A stretch of DNA of 64,000 nucleotides from Burkholderiales bacterium RIFOXYD12_FULL_59_19 (GTDB lineage: Bacteria; Pseudomonadota; Gammaproteobacteria; Burkholderiales; Burkholderiaceae_C). The DNA lies in the NCBI GenBank assembly GCA_001771065.1, contig MESQ01000017.1, forward strand, positions 1 through 64,000, given 5' to 3'. Both the position numbers and the translations under genes were made by a program. Below are positions 27,277-35,455 of this stretch, piece by piece. The stretch's first letter is position 1, and every line of letters begins with the position of its first letter. The notes under the pieces were generated by a model that made no database searches, was not told the origin of the DNA, and worked only from the letters and a program-made list of their open reading frames with translations.

Positions 27277-27744
27277 TCACAGACCTTCTGACAGGAAGGT
27301 GTCGATGATATCTAGAACGGCATTTTCGTCATCCGGGGCCAGGTTCCCGGTATCGGGGTCAGCGAACAGCAGGCCGCGTCGTGGCATATTTTTGGTGCCC
27401 CATTCGTGGTACGCGGCGTAGACGTCTTTGCTTTTGCTGGCCACGGCGCCGAAGCCGACGCGCACGCTGCTCTTGTCGGCGCTGAAATTCAGGCTTTGCA
27501 GCATGGCGCCGTGACGTTGCAGTATCTTGCCAATTCCGTCATTGGGGTAATTGTCCTTGGTGCTTTGGGTCCAAGTTTCCCATGGGTGGCCCAGCGGGTC
27601 GCTGCGGGTCTCGAAGCGGGCGCTGACGCGGCTGTTGAGTTCCTGGCCAATGCTGTCCATGACTGGTGTCAAGTCAGCCATGCGTTTTTGCAGCTTATTC
27701 AGAACGTCGGTAACGGGTTTGCTGTCAACGGTAACGGTAAGCAT
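27277..27744 (-). CDS. Mu gpG-like virion morphogenesis/tail completion protein
   Basis: 155-aa phage virion morphogenesis protein (gpG/tail-completion S family). Seen: the N-terminal heptad-like LNKLQKRMADLTPVM, PWETWTQSTK, ILQRHGAMLQSL and YHEWGTKNMPRR. Start at the Met preceded by AGGGG. In Mu it acts at head-tail joining. Last gene of the leftward late operon, close to the prophage end. Confidence 0.85.
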   Translation of the reverse strand: MLTVTVDSKPVTDVLNKLQKRMADLTPVMDSIGQELNSRVSARFETRSDPLGHPWETWTQSTKDNYPNDGIGKILQRHGAMLQSLNFSADKSSVRVGFGAVASKSKDVYAAYHEWGTKNMPRRGLLFADPDTGNLAPDDENAVLDIIDTFLSEGL

Positions 27745-27794
27745 GTGAATCCCCTGCAATTAATGGGTCCGCGGCCGTAAAATCGCAACGAGCT

Positions 27795-27890
27795 GAACAC
27801 GGGGCGCGAAAGCGGTTGGTGCTGCACCTATAACCGCCTGAAAGTTGACGGCCGTATGCAGATATCGGAAGGGGTTTTTCCCCCGTGTTC
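27795..27890 (-). ncRNA. Structured intergenic element between F and G
   Basis: About 96 bases flanked by inverted arms GAACACGGGG (27795-27804) and CCCCGTGTTC (27881-27890). Inside is a nested stem GCGGTT / AACCGC (27812-27837) enclosing GGTGC-T-GCACC, and a GGGG/CCCC hairpin near the F end. The element begins at the F stop codon. It would be transcribed with the leftward late operon; it could be an attenuator, a processing site or a cis-acting structure. No known family recognised. Confidence 0.45.
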
Positions 27891-29220
27891 AAGTTCCATC
27901 GTAAATTCTGTCGCCTTCGCGTAGCACGTTCATGCCCTTGCGATCACGTTGCATCATGTTCCAGAAGATGCTGCCATCGGGCTCCAACAGCACCAACACC
28001 AGTAAATCATATTTTGCTCCGGCAAACAGCTTAATGTAGCGATGCCGCACCGTGGCGTCGTCATATCTGGTAGCCCACACCTCGGTCGGATTGCGCAGGG
28101 TCGGCAATATGAAGTTGGCAAAACGCTCCCGTTGATCGGTGCGTTTTGCAACCACATGCGGCAAAGTCAAGTCGTTCAACATCACCATTTCAACCGGCGT
28201 TTGCACCAGGACGCTGCCACCGGCCTCTATGCCCAGCGCAGTGCGGATGGTGCCAAGGGCCGCTTCAGCTGATGCCGCGCCTGCCAGCATTTCGGGGGCG
28301 GTCGCCGCAGACTGGAAGGTGCGCAGATCCAACAGGCCCAATGATTTCCAGTTGGGTTGGTCCGCTATGGCTTTGGCGACGGCCGGTATCGACACCCCGG
28401 CGACTTTGGCGGCATTGGCCAGCACTGGACTGAGCGCGGCCAGCTTGTCATCGACAACCTGACGTTGCTGCTGGCGGGCGCTGGCCAGGCCGGGGTTGTA
28501 GCCAAAGCCGGGGTCGATGCCGACCGGGATGCTTTTGATCTGGCCGCTGCGCTTGTCCAGCCAGTCGCGCATGACCACATCGGGGGCGGTCTTTTTCATG
28601 GCCTCGCCGGTGGGCGTGCGGCCGGCGTCGAAATCACGCTGGCTGACGGCGACGATGCGGCAGCGGCAGCGCCAGCCATTGGGCGGGGTGTGGGTGTGCC
28701 AGAAGGCGTCGTCGACCGGCAGCGTCACGTTGTCCCAGGCACGATGGGCCGGGCGCACCTTGTCGTCGCGCTGGGTGATGTAGCGCCCATAGGGGTGGCT
28801 GCGCTTTGTGCGTTGGATGCGCTCCCACTGCCCGGCGGCATAGGCCATGCGGGTGTTGGTGTCAAAAATCAGCTTGAGGCGGGCCGGGTCAAACGTGGTT
28901 TTCAGGACCTCGCCGGTCGCGGGTTCGATGACTTCCTTTTCGCCCCACCAGCCGGCCTGTTGCAACAGTGTCTTGCTGTCGCGCAGGAAGTCGCGCCGTG
29001 ACAGGTCACCGCCCACGCTCTTGGTGATCTGGGCTTGTATATCTTGCAGTAAATCGGCGCGCGCCAGGCGGCTCACGGTGAATTGCTTAGCGTGCTCGTC
29101 CTGCCACAGGTCTTGCCATCCGAAAGTTTGCGTGACGCTATCGCGGCGCTGCAGATAGGCCACCGCCTCGGCCGGTGTGAGCTTTTGCAGGGCGGCAAAT
29201 TCTTGAGCTGGGCTTGGCAT
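27889..29220 (-). CDS. Mu gpF-like minor head protein with C-terminal nuclease-like domain
   Basis: 443 aa. The N-terminal two thirds are a Mu F-like head morphogenesis protein (AYAAGQWERIQRTKRSHPYGRYIT, then the metal-site-like HTHTPPNGWRCRCR). The C-terminal about 110 residues (from VLVQTPVEMVMLND to the end) resemble the phage barnase/EndoU/colicin/RelE-like (PBECR) domains often appended to phage head proteins. Such domains may be delivered with the virion. Overlaps nothing; portal gene immediately upstream. Confidence 0.8.
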   Translation of the reverse strand: MPSPAQEFAALQKLTPAEAVAYLQRRDSVTQTFGWQDLWQDEHAKQFTVSRLARADLLQDIQAQITKSVGGDLSRRDFLRDSKTLLQQAGWWGEKEVIEPATGEVLKTTFDPARLKLIFDTNTRMAYAAGQWERIQRTKRSHPYGRYITQRDDKVRPAHRAWDNVTLPVDDAFWHTHTPPNGWRCRCRIVAVSQRDFDAGRTPTGEAMKKTAPDVVMRDWLDKRSGQIKSIPVGIDPGFGYNPGLASARQQQRQVVDDKLAALSPVLANAAKVAGVSIPAVAKAIADQPNWKSLGLLDLRTFQSAATAPEMLAGAASAEAALGTIRTALGIEAGGSVLVQTPVEMVMLNDLTLPHVVAKRTDQRERFANFILPTLRNPTEVWATRYDDATVRHRYIKLFAGAKYDLLVLVLLEPDGSIFWNMMQRDRKGMNVLREGDRIYDGT

Positions 29221-29225
29221 GATGG

Positions 29226-30755
29226 TCAGGCGGTCTCAATGCCGGCACTGCCAGCCAGGCGCGCTGTGAAGGTGGCGCGTGTGAGCGCCTGCGCCAAAAA
29301 ATCGACATCGGTGCTGGACAGCATGGCGGGCAGGCGTGCAATCAATTGCTCGGCGGTTTCGCCTGCGGCCACAGATGCGTCGATGATGCGTTGCAGCTCG
29401 CTGGCGGCAGGGTCTACCAAAGGTTGCCATTGAGCCAGCTCAGCATTGACCAAGGTATCAATGGCATCTGACTCGGGCTGTGGTCTGGCAGCTTCTGCAA
29501 ATGCGGCGGTGCCATCCAAGGCGGCTGCCTGGCCGGTGGTAGTCGGCCCTACCGGTTTATTTGGCGTTGTCTCAATGTCGCCATCCTCCAAACCATACGT
29601 CCGCTGCCAATAAGACGGGGTAAAACGCACACCAGAATCTGTTAGCACCTTGTCGCGCTTGGCCTGCACGTCGTTAACTACTTCCTGCTCGAACAACTCG
29701 AACTTTGGCGCTGGCGCCGCATCGCCTTCGTTAAGATCAACTATCCAGCGCAGCAATTGATTGATGTTGGCCTCGACCAGACGCGCATCGCCGTCGCGCA
29801 GGTCTTTGGCCACCTCAAGCCCGGCGGTTGCGCTGGCCCGGTTGGCGCTGGCCTCGGTGCTCTGGTTTTGCCCCAGCAAAGCAATGGCCACCTCGGAACG
29901 GCAGAACATCAACAAACGTTCGTACAAGTCGGCACTGACGCCTTTGCCACCGGCCTCGACAATCTCCACACTGGCGTCATCTGGCACCACGGCAACGGCG
30001 TCCTGCACCATGGCCTCTAGCTTGTCGAGCAGCTTTTCTTGTTCGGGGCCCGGTGTGCCGCGCGGCGTTTTGCCGACCACCCAGGGCGTGCCGAACTTCT
30101 CGGTAAATGTCACCCAGAACTTGAGGCCACCGCGCTTGAACACCGTGGGCCAAAAACACATGCTCAAGTCGGGAAAGCCATAAGGGTTGGCATAACTGGC
30201 ATCCTGCGCGGGTACCAGAAATTTGCGTGCAGCCACTGCCTCGCCAAACAGAGGGTGCTCACGGCTCTTGAAGCGCAATTGCGCATCGGCATCAAAGTTG
30301 AACCACTGCACCGGCTTGGCTAGCACTTGTTGTGGCACGATCGGTCCGGCGCCGGGTGGGGTCCAGATGATTTCAAGCGGTTGCCAGCCCAGCAGCACAG
30401 CCTCAAGCGACTCGTGCAGCAAGCGGCGCATGTCCAAGCGTTTGAGCACAGTTTCAGCCAGCTTGGCAGTGCGGGCGCTGGCGCCATTGCGCTCAATGCG
30501 CCACTCCAAGCCCTGCACGGCAGCCTTGCGTCGACGAATGCAGCCGCCCACGTGGGCGTCAGAGCGCAAGTCGTTGTAGACGCTGATGTCCTTGCCTTGT
30601 TTTTTTAGGATCGGGTCGGGGTTGGGCAGGTACATGCCCAGTGCGAAGAAGTCAGGACTGCGATCGCGCGTGGCAATGTGGTCGCTCAGGTGCTGCCTGG
30701 GCTCGGCAAAGCTGACGTATTGGGTGGGTGAAACATAGAGGCCTTTGGGTTTCAT
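29226..30755 (-). CDS. Portal protein (DUF935, Mu gp29-like)
   Basis: About 509 aa with the DUF935 signature region (NDLRSDAHVGGCIRRRKAAVQGLEW) and AIALLGQNQSTEA...NRASATAGLEV. Forms the ring at the head vertex through which DNA is packaged and ejected. The ATG start at 30755 has AAAAGAG upstream. Lies between the terminase and F genes as in Mu. Confidence 0.92.
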   Translation of the reverse strand: MKPKGLYVSPTQYVSFAEPRQHLSDHIATRDRSPDFFALGMYLPNPDPILKKQGKDISVYNDLRSDAHVGGCIRRRKAAVQGLEWRIERNGASARTAKLAETVLKRLDMRRLLHESLEAVLLGWQPLEIIWTPPGAGPIVPQQVLAKPVQWFNFDADAQLRFKSREHPLFGEAVAARKFLVPAQDASYANPYGFPDLSMCFWPTVFKRGGLKFWVTFTEKFGTPWVVGKTPRGTPGPEQEKLLDKLEAMVQDAVAVVPDDASVEIVEAGGKGVSADLYERLLMFCRSEVAIALLGQNQSTEASANRASATAGLEVAKDLRDGDARLVEANINQLLRWIVDLNEGDAAPAPKFELFEQEVVNDVQAKRDKVLTDSGVRFTPSYWQRTYGLEDGDIETTPNKPVGPTTTGQAAALDGTAAFAEAARPQPESDAIDTLVNAELAQWQPLVDPAASELQRIIDASVAAGETAEQLIARLPAMLSSTDVDFLAQALTRATFTARLAGSAGIETA

Positions 30756-30772
30756 GGTGTGCAAACTCTTTT

Positions 30773-32305
30773 CTAATAACCCTGCAGGGAAGTGGCCAGG
30801 CTATCGCGCCGGGGACGGCTGGTCACGGTGACCGGCCCTTTGTTGATCTCGCGGCTGGCAAAGTAGGCCAGTGCCACAGCCACAGCGGCATCACCGTGGC
30901 GTTTTCCTTTGTCTTCGCCGGTGCTGCGGGTGTCGGGAATGCGTGGCACACCGCGCACCACTTGAACGGCGCGCAAGTCGGCCAGGGTGTCGGCGTCTTT
31001 GGGCAAGTCGGTCAAGTTGCCGTCTTCCAGCGCCGCCTTGACCGGCGGCATGTGCTCGCGGTACCAGCCCTCGGTCAACATGACCTGCTGAATGCGACTG
31101 ACGCCGTATTTCTGCATTGCTCGCTCGGCCAGGTACTGACCGTTTCCCCGCGCGTCAAAGGCACCGCCGGTGAAGCGCGGCAGGCGGTCGAGCAGGAAGT
31201 AGCAAACCTGTTCTTGCTGCTGGAACGGCACATTGCGCAGCTCCACGGTGAACGGCACGCGGCGCACCAGGTTCTGGTGCTGGATCAGCGGCACGTGCAC
31301 CGAGAGGTCGCCCGTGCGGCCGAAGTCTTCGCCGTCGAAGCTGATCGCATCGGACTGCAGGCGCTCCAGGTGGGGGCGCATCTGGGCGGTGAGCCAGTCG
31401 TTGCAGTCAGCGGTTCGGATGCCGTCGCTCAGCAGCTCGAAGCCCGCCTTGCACTCCCAGCGCAGCACCGGCGTGTCGGCCGACATGCGCAGCTCAATCA
31501 AGGCACGTGACAACCAGGCGCCCGTGCCGTTGGAGGGAATGCAGTCCAACTCTTGAGACGCGCCGGCCCCGTAGAAGCCATACACGCGGGCCACCCAGGC
31601 GTTTTGCTCATCCTGTGCCCAAGGCTTGCCAAGACGCATACACACACGCCGATACAGGTCATCTTCAACGGCCTCCATGAACGTGACTCGATGCACGGTC
31701 CCCAGGATGCGCCCTGCACGAATGTCAGTGATCTTTTCATTGAATGGGTTGTCGGCGCCAAAGTGGGTGCTGATGACATGTACCTGACCACCCCAGATCA
31801 GCATGGCCATAGCCGCATCTAGCAACTCTTGAAGCTTCTCATGAAAGCCCGCCTCGTCGATCACGATCACGCCCTGACGCCCGCGCAGGTTGCTTGGGCG
31901 GCTGCTTAGCGCGACGATGCGGCACCCCGAAGGGAAGCGGATGGTGTAGGTCTTGATCGCCTTGTCTTCCTCGCTCTCGCCGTCCCAAAAACCCTCGTCA
32001 ATCTCGCCCGCTGCGCGGTTGAACACCCGCGCCCACATCGCGCATGCCTGGATGTACTCGACCGTCATGTCCTGGTTGTAGGCGATGTAATAGACGTTTT
32101 GTCCACCGGCGGAGCGGTCGCTGGCCGCCGTCAGAACGTTGTCTGAGGCCTCGGCCCAGGTGATGCCGGTGCGGCGGCTTTTCTCAATGAACTTGACCGG
32201 CGACTTATCGGCCACCCAGCGTTGCTGGTAGCCCATGAGCACGGCCGCCGGAACCGGCGCAAGCGCGGTGTTCGGGATCTCGACGGGGACGGCGGCGGTG
32301 GTCAT
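30773..32305 (-). CDS. Terminase large subunit (Mu gp28-like)
   Basis: 510 aa. The N-terminal ATPase has the Walker A-like EKSRRTGITWAEA and Walker B GVIVIDEAG, and STHFGADNPFN follows. The C-terminal half is an RNase H-like nuclease region (SFDGEDFGRTGDLSV with Asp/Glu residues and a late HGDAAVAVALA). Packages the phage genome. The ATG at 32305 overlaps the methyltransferase stop (TAATG), so the two are coupled; the longer upstream frame lies inside that gene and is rejected. Confidence 0.93.
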   Translation of the reverse strand: MTTAAVPVEIPNTALAPVPAAVLMGYQQRWVADKSPVKFIEKSRRTGITWAEASDNVLTAASDRSAGGQNVYYIAYNQDMTVEYIQACAMWARVFNRAAGEIDEGFWDGESEEDKAIKTYTIRFPSGCRIVALSSRPSNLRGRQGVIVIDEAGFHEKLQELLDAAMAMLIWGGQVHVISTHFGADNPFNEKITDIRAGRILGTVHRVTFMEAVEDDLYRRVCMRLGKPWAQDEQNAWVARVYGFYGAGASQELDCIPSNGTGAWLSRALIELRMSADTPVLRWECKAGFELLSDGIRTADCNDWLTAQMRPHLERLQSDAISFDGEDFGRTGDLSVHVPLIQHQNLVRRVPFTVELRNVPFQQQEQVCYFLLDRLPRFTGGAFDARGNGQYLAERAMQKYGVSRIQQVMLTEGWYREHMPPVKAALEDGNLTDLPKDADTLADLRAVQVVRGVPRIPDTRSTGEDKGKRHGDAAVAVALAYFASREINKGPVTVTSRPRRDSLATSLQGY

Positions 32306-32817
32306 TAGGCGCGGCCTTTCGGCATCTCCAGAAACACGCCGCGATCGCCCAGCTTGCGCAGCCCCTGAACGCAGTCGAACCCCCAGGAAAACAGCGCGGT
32401 ACCTGCACCGCATCGGCTCTTTTTGTGCTTGTTTTCATGACCGGGAATGAACTCGACACGCCCCGCCAAAAAGCACACAGCGTCTGCCGATCGCATGGCC
32501 GCCTGAAACCAGCTGGCGTCTGTGCGGGAAAAGACGAGAGCGATGCCACACCGGTGCTCGGCCATCCGCTTTACCCAGACGCCAGTGTCTGGACCATATG
32601 GCGGATTCAGCCAAACGCGGCCCGCCCAGTGCCGCTTCAGGCCATCGTCAAACACGGTGTATTTGATGGCAGCGGGAACCATGGACTCCATGTCGTGAGG
32701 GCTGCACGGATCCATGTCGAACGTGAGACCGAGCGCCGCAAAAATCCAGGCGGGCGTGTACCACTCGACGCTCTTGTGTTTGGGATGCACGCGGGCATCA
32801 CCGAACATCCCGCTCAT
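32305..32817 (-). CDS. Phage DNA N-6-adenine methyltransferase (Dam family)
   Basis: 170 aa of the phage Dam type: SVEWYTPAWIF at the N-terminus, FDMDPCSP, and the catalytic motif LNPPYGPD. Methylates adenine, probably protecting phage DNA from host restriction. It sits between the gp27-like and terminase genes and overlaps both (ATGA and TAATG), so it is an integral part of the packaging operon here. Confidence 0.88.
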   Translation of the reverse strand: MSGMFGDARVHPKHKSVEWYTPAWIFAALGLTFDMDPCSPHDMESMVPAAIKYTVFDDGLKRHWAGRVWLNPPYGPDTGVWVKRMAEHRCGIALVFSRTDASWFQAAMRSADAVCFLAGRVEFIPGHENKHKKSRCGAGTALFSWGFDCVQGLRKLGDRGVFLEMPKGRA

Positions 32818-33383
32818 GCCGCAATCCCCAAAATCTCGCGCCTGATCTGCTCGGCGGCGTCGCCGCTCAGGCCACCGCTTTTGGCGATCTTGTCGACGGT
32901 CTCGGCGGCGGCTTTGGCGCGGGCGCGGGCTTGCGCCTGGAACTGCTTGAGGCCGATGCTGGATCGGGTCAGCGTGGCGATGTTCTTGGCGGCGCTACTG
33001 AGCATGGCTACGCGCTCTCCCGGGTCTGCCTTGGATTCGGGGTCATCGGCTTCCTGCAGCGACAAAATGGCCTCAAACAACTCGGTCTGCACCAGTGCAG
33101 TCAGCGCCTCGCTGCGCGCGTCCTGGTCATCGCCGGCCTGTGCCTGGATCAGCTTGGCGGCTTCGGTGCTGGCCTTGATGGCTGACAGGCGGCGGTCCAG
33201 CTTGCTGCCGTAGCGGTGCAGCGCGCTGCGGCTGGGCAGGTTGCCGCCGTGCGATGCGGCGGGAAAGCGCGCTTGCAGGTCGACGATCAGTTCGTCAAGC
33301 GTTTGCGCGCCGGTGGCCAGCATGGCCTCGATGTAGGCCTTGACGTCCAGCGGCAGGCGGGCAATGGTGCTCTTGCGGCCCAT
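32814..33383 (-). CDS. Mu gp27-like protein (DUF3486, terminase small subunit-like)
   Basis: 189 aa. Begins MGRKSTIARLPLDVK, the family hallmark, followed by an HTH-like segment (TLDELIVDLQARFP...SRSALHRYGSKL) and a long Ala-rich helical part. Immediately upstream of the methyltransferase and terminase genes; probably the DNA-recognition partner of the terminase. Confidence 0.88.
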   Translation of the reverse strand: MGRKSTIARLPLDVKAYIEAMLATGAQTLDELIVDLQARFPAASHGGNLPSRSALHRYGSKLDRRLSAIKASTEAAKLIQAQAGDDQDARSEALTALVQTELFEAILSLQEADDPESKADPGERVAMLSSAAKNIATLTRSSIGLKQFQAQARARAKAAAETVDKIAKSGGLSGDAAEQIRREILGIAA

Positions 33384-33386
33384 GGC

Positions 33387-33698
33387 TTACCAGTACTTTG
33401 CGGGCCGGGCAATGCCAGGCTCGCACGTCACGGTGTACTCGGCCACGTCCACACCAAAGCGGCTCAGCTCGGCGTGCCAGCGGCCGCTGGGTTGCTTGTC
33501 GAGTTTGATCAGCTCGCGCTCGTGCAAATAATCCATTTCGCGGCGTAGCTCCAGCGCGGTGGCATCGGGGTACTCGCTCTGCGCTACCGACAGCACCAGG
33601 CCCTCATAGGCGCCGATCGGGCGGGCGTTGTTGAGCGTGAGCAAAATCAGCCAGCGCAGGGCTTCGCGGCGCAGTCGGGCGTGGTCGATGTCAGACAT
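33387..33698 (-). CDS. Mu gp26-like protein
   Basis: 103 aa, cytoplasmic, winged-helix-like (LRREALRWLILLTLNNARPIGAYE ... LELRREMDYLHERELIKLD). Position directly upstream of the gp27-like gene matches Mu gp26; function unknown. Confidence 0.75.
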   Translation of the reverse strand: MSDIDHARLRREALRWLILLTLNNARPIGAYEGLVLSVAQSEYPDATALELRREMDYLHERELIKLDKQPSGRWHAELSRFGVDVAEYTVTCEPGIARPAKYW

Positions 33699-33712
33699 AC
33701 AAATTCTCCAGG

Positions 33713-34105
33713 TTACAAAGTCGTTTTAAAAGCCCGCAGCAAGGCGTTTTCCAGCTTCATGCCCACGCCGTCGACCTTGGCCTCCAGCGTGCTCTGGCCA
33801 CGGATGTAGTCTTCGCGGCGCACGTAGTGCAGGGGCATGTCGGCCTTCATGGTGAGCAGCTCGCGCTCCACGCGCTGCCACTGGCCGGTATCGGCTTTGG
33901 CAGATGCATCCAGCGTGTCGAGGCGGGTGTTGAGCTTGTCGTATTGCGCGGTGCTGGTCACGTCCTGCACGCGGAAATGCTCGTTGAGCTCACGCTTGAT
34001 GTCATTGCGGTACTGAATGGCAATCACCTTCATCAGCGCCCACAGGCCGCCGATGCCGGCAATCACCACAAAAATAATATTGCTCAAGTTGAATTCAACA
34101 ATCAT
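33713..34105 (-). CDS. Mu gp25-like membrane protein (DUF2730-like)
   Basis: 130 aa with one N-terminal transmembrane helix (IIFVVIAGIGGLWALMKVIAI) and a long coiled-coil-like tail. The start overlaps the Rz stop (ATGA). Belongs to the small protein set between lysis and packaging genes in Mu-like phages; function unknown. Confidence 0.7.
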   Translation of the reverse strand: MIVEFNLSNIIFVVIAGIGGLWALMKVIAIQYRNDIKRELNEHFRVQDVTSTAQYDKLNTRLDTLDASAKADTGQWQRVERELLTMKADMPLHYVRREDYIRGQSTLEAKVDGVGMKLENALLRAFKTTL

Positions 34106-34743
34106 GGTGCGGTGCCCTGGGCTGCGATGTAATCAATCAAACGCTGGTGCCGGAGCCGGTCACTGGCGCAGGCTTGGGCGTTGGCGGTGTGGTTGGCCCA
34201 GGCCGCTGCAATGCTGACCCCGGCATCAAGAGCACAGGCGGGGTTGGTGGGGTCAGCAGCTCCGCAGGCACCTGCAGGCGTATCGGCGCCAACAAGGGCG
34301 CTGTTCCACAGCCAGACGCTGCCAGCACTAAGGCTGACAGCAGCGCCAGCATCATCAGCGACAGCAGCCGGCCCGCCATTAGTTTGCGTTTCGGGTTGGC
34401 GGCCGGGAGCCACAGCACCACCAGGCACAACGCCAGTGGCACAAGCAGCACGGACACCATCATGCCAAACCACCAAAGGGCCTCGATTTGTGAATGCATC
34501 AAACTTCTCCTTTAAATCCGAATAACTCTTTTGCAACGCCAGCTGCTCATCAATGGCCTGGCGTGCTGCTTTCTGGCTGCGCAATTGCTCGGCCTGCACC
34601 GCCAGTGCCTGCGCACGCGCCTGTTGTGCCTGGCGTGCTTGCCAGGCGTTGTCGCTGTATTGGTAGCCGCTGTAAAAACCAAAGGCTATCCACGCCAGCA
34701 TCAGCAGCGGAAGAAACCACCAGGTGGAAAATAATTTGTTCAT
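34102..34743 (-). CDS. Inner-membrane spanin (Rz-like)
   Basis: 213 aa. N-terminal membrane anchor (WWFLPLLMLAWIAFGFYSGY), then a charged coiled coil (QARQAQQARAQALAVQAEQL ... AIDEQLALQKSY) and a periplasmic tail. Overlaps the endolysin stop. Carries a second lysis gene in another frame, the usual Rz/Rz1 arrangement. Disrupts the outer membrane at the end of lysis together with Rz1. Confidence 0.82.
   Translation of the reverse strand: MNKLFSTWWFLPLLMLAWIAFGFYSGYQYSDNAWQARQAQQARAQALAVQAEQLRSQKAARQAIDEQLALQKSYSDLKEKFDAFTNRGPLVVWHDGVRAACATGVVPGGAVAPGRQPETQTNGGPAAVADDAGAAVSLSAGSVWLWNSALVGADTPAGACGAADPTNPACALDAGVSIAAAWANHTANAQACASDRLRHQRLIDYIAAQGTAP
34137..34499 (-). CDS. Outer-membrane spanin lipoprotein (Rz1-like), nested in Rz
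   Basis: Frame inside the Rz gene encoding a lipoprotein with lipobox VLAASGC followed by a proline-rich mature part (LLTPPTPPVLL, GPTTPPTPKPAP). The start is uncertain. The ATG at 34499 has a strong AAAGGAG and would add an extra N-terminal transmembrane segment (FGMMVSVLLVPLALCLVVLW) before the lipobox. The Met at 34379 would give a classical short Rz1. Partner of the inner-membrane spanin. Confidence 0.75.
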   Translation of the reverse strand: MHSQIEALWWFGMMVSVLLVPLALCLVVLWLPAANPKRKLMAGRLLSLMMLALLSALVLAASGCGTAPLLAPIRLQVPAELLTPPTPPVLLMPGSALQRPGPTTPPTPKPAPVTGSGTSV

Positions 34744-35339
34744 TGGGTGGCTCCTGTGGATTGCCGCGCTTCGCTCGCAATGACGGGAGCGAGGCTTGCA
34801 TTGACGGACGGCCCCAGGCATTGGCGGTGCAGGCGCAGGCGGCGCTCCCACAAGCCGGGGCACTGCTTGTTGCCGGGCGTGGAGCAATCCACATCACCCG
34901 CCTTTTTCCACATCAGAATGGCATCGCAGGCGCCCTGGTAGTCATACGCATTCAGGCGCTGCACCAGCGTGCTCGGGCCGCCACGCTTGCTCTCGCAAAA
35001 CCCGTCAACAACACCCGACTTGCCCCGACCGATGTTGTAGGCCAGGTTGACGTAAGCGTCGTACTCGTATTGGTGCAGTGGCACATGCACGCATTGCTTG
35101 AGGGCGCCTTCAAACTTTTGAATGTCGGTGAGCGCACGCTGCAGCGCCTTGACCGGCGTGGTGGTGCTGCTCATGGTGATGTCACGGCCCGTGGTGCCAA
35201 ATCCGTTGGTGGGAACGGCCACGCCCTTGACCGGATCGGGCACGGCGCGCGAGGTGTAACCCTCATCCACGGCAATGCCAACCAGCCCGGCTGCGGACAG
35301 CACCAGGACGGCGATCAGGGAGCGGTTGTTAATGGTCAT
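34740..35339 (-). CDS. Phage endolysin, GH24 lysozyme with signal-anchor N-terminus
   Basis: 199 aa. The N-terminal hydrophobic segment (LIAVLVLSAAGLVGIAV) precedes the catalytic Glu in DEGYT. Spacing to Asp (x8) and a downstream TNGFGTT fit T4-type lysozyme with an insertion. The body YDAYVNLAYNIGRG is typical. Probably a SAR endolysin released from the membrane at lysis. Its last residues come from a dispersed repeat (see 34758-34786). First gene of the leftward late operon. Confidence 0.85.
   Translation of the reverse strand: MTINNRSLIAVLVLSAAGLVGIAVDEGYTSRAVPDPVKGVAVPTNGFGTTGRDITMSSTTTPVKALQRALTDIQKFEGALKQCVHVPLHQYEYDAYVNLAYNIGRGKSGVVDGFCESKRGGPSTLVQRLNAYDYQGACDAILMWKKAGDVDCSTPGNKQCPGLWERRLRLHRQCLGPSVNASLAPVIASEARQSTGATQ
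34758..34786. repeat. Dispersed intergenic-type repeat within the endolysin 3' end
   Basis: The minus strand reads CCGTCATTGCGAGCGAAGCG followed by CGGCAATCC. This is the widespread bacterial repeat family of the form GTCATTGCGAG...GCAATCC. It encodes the unusual VIASEARQS tail of the endolysin. Only one copy was seen in this window. Confidence 0.6.
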
Positions 35340-35370
35340 GCACCACACTGTGCCGCGCGCGCACGGGCAC

Positions 35371-35396
35371 CAATAACTAAAACGTTTTAGTTATTG
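35371..35396. promoter_or_regulatory. 26-bp perfect palindrome, putative late operator
   Basis: Arms CAATAACTAAAAC and GTTTTAGTTATTG abut with no spacer. It lies 31 bases upstream of the endolysin start (leftward late operon) and 59 bases upstream of a rightward lipoprotein gene. The core ACTAAAA-N2-TTTTAGT recurs at 48424 in front of the rightward late operon. Probably the binding site of the Mor-like activator encoded at 47957-48391. Confidence 0.7.
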
Positions 35397-35455
35397 CGGG
35401 GCACGAGTGGGGTTGAAACTTGAGTCCCCTAAACCCTCAATTCACCTGGAAAACC

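Noticed and set aside
32306..32413. N-terminal extension of the terminase
   Set aside because: It lies inside the methyltransferase gene in another frame; the ATG at 32305 overlaps that gene's stop and fits the family start.
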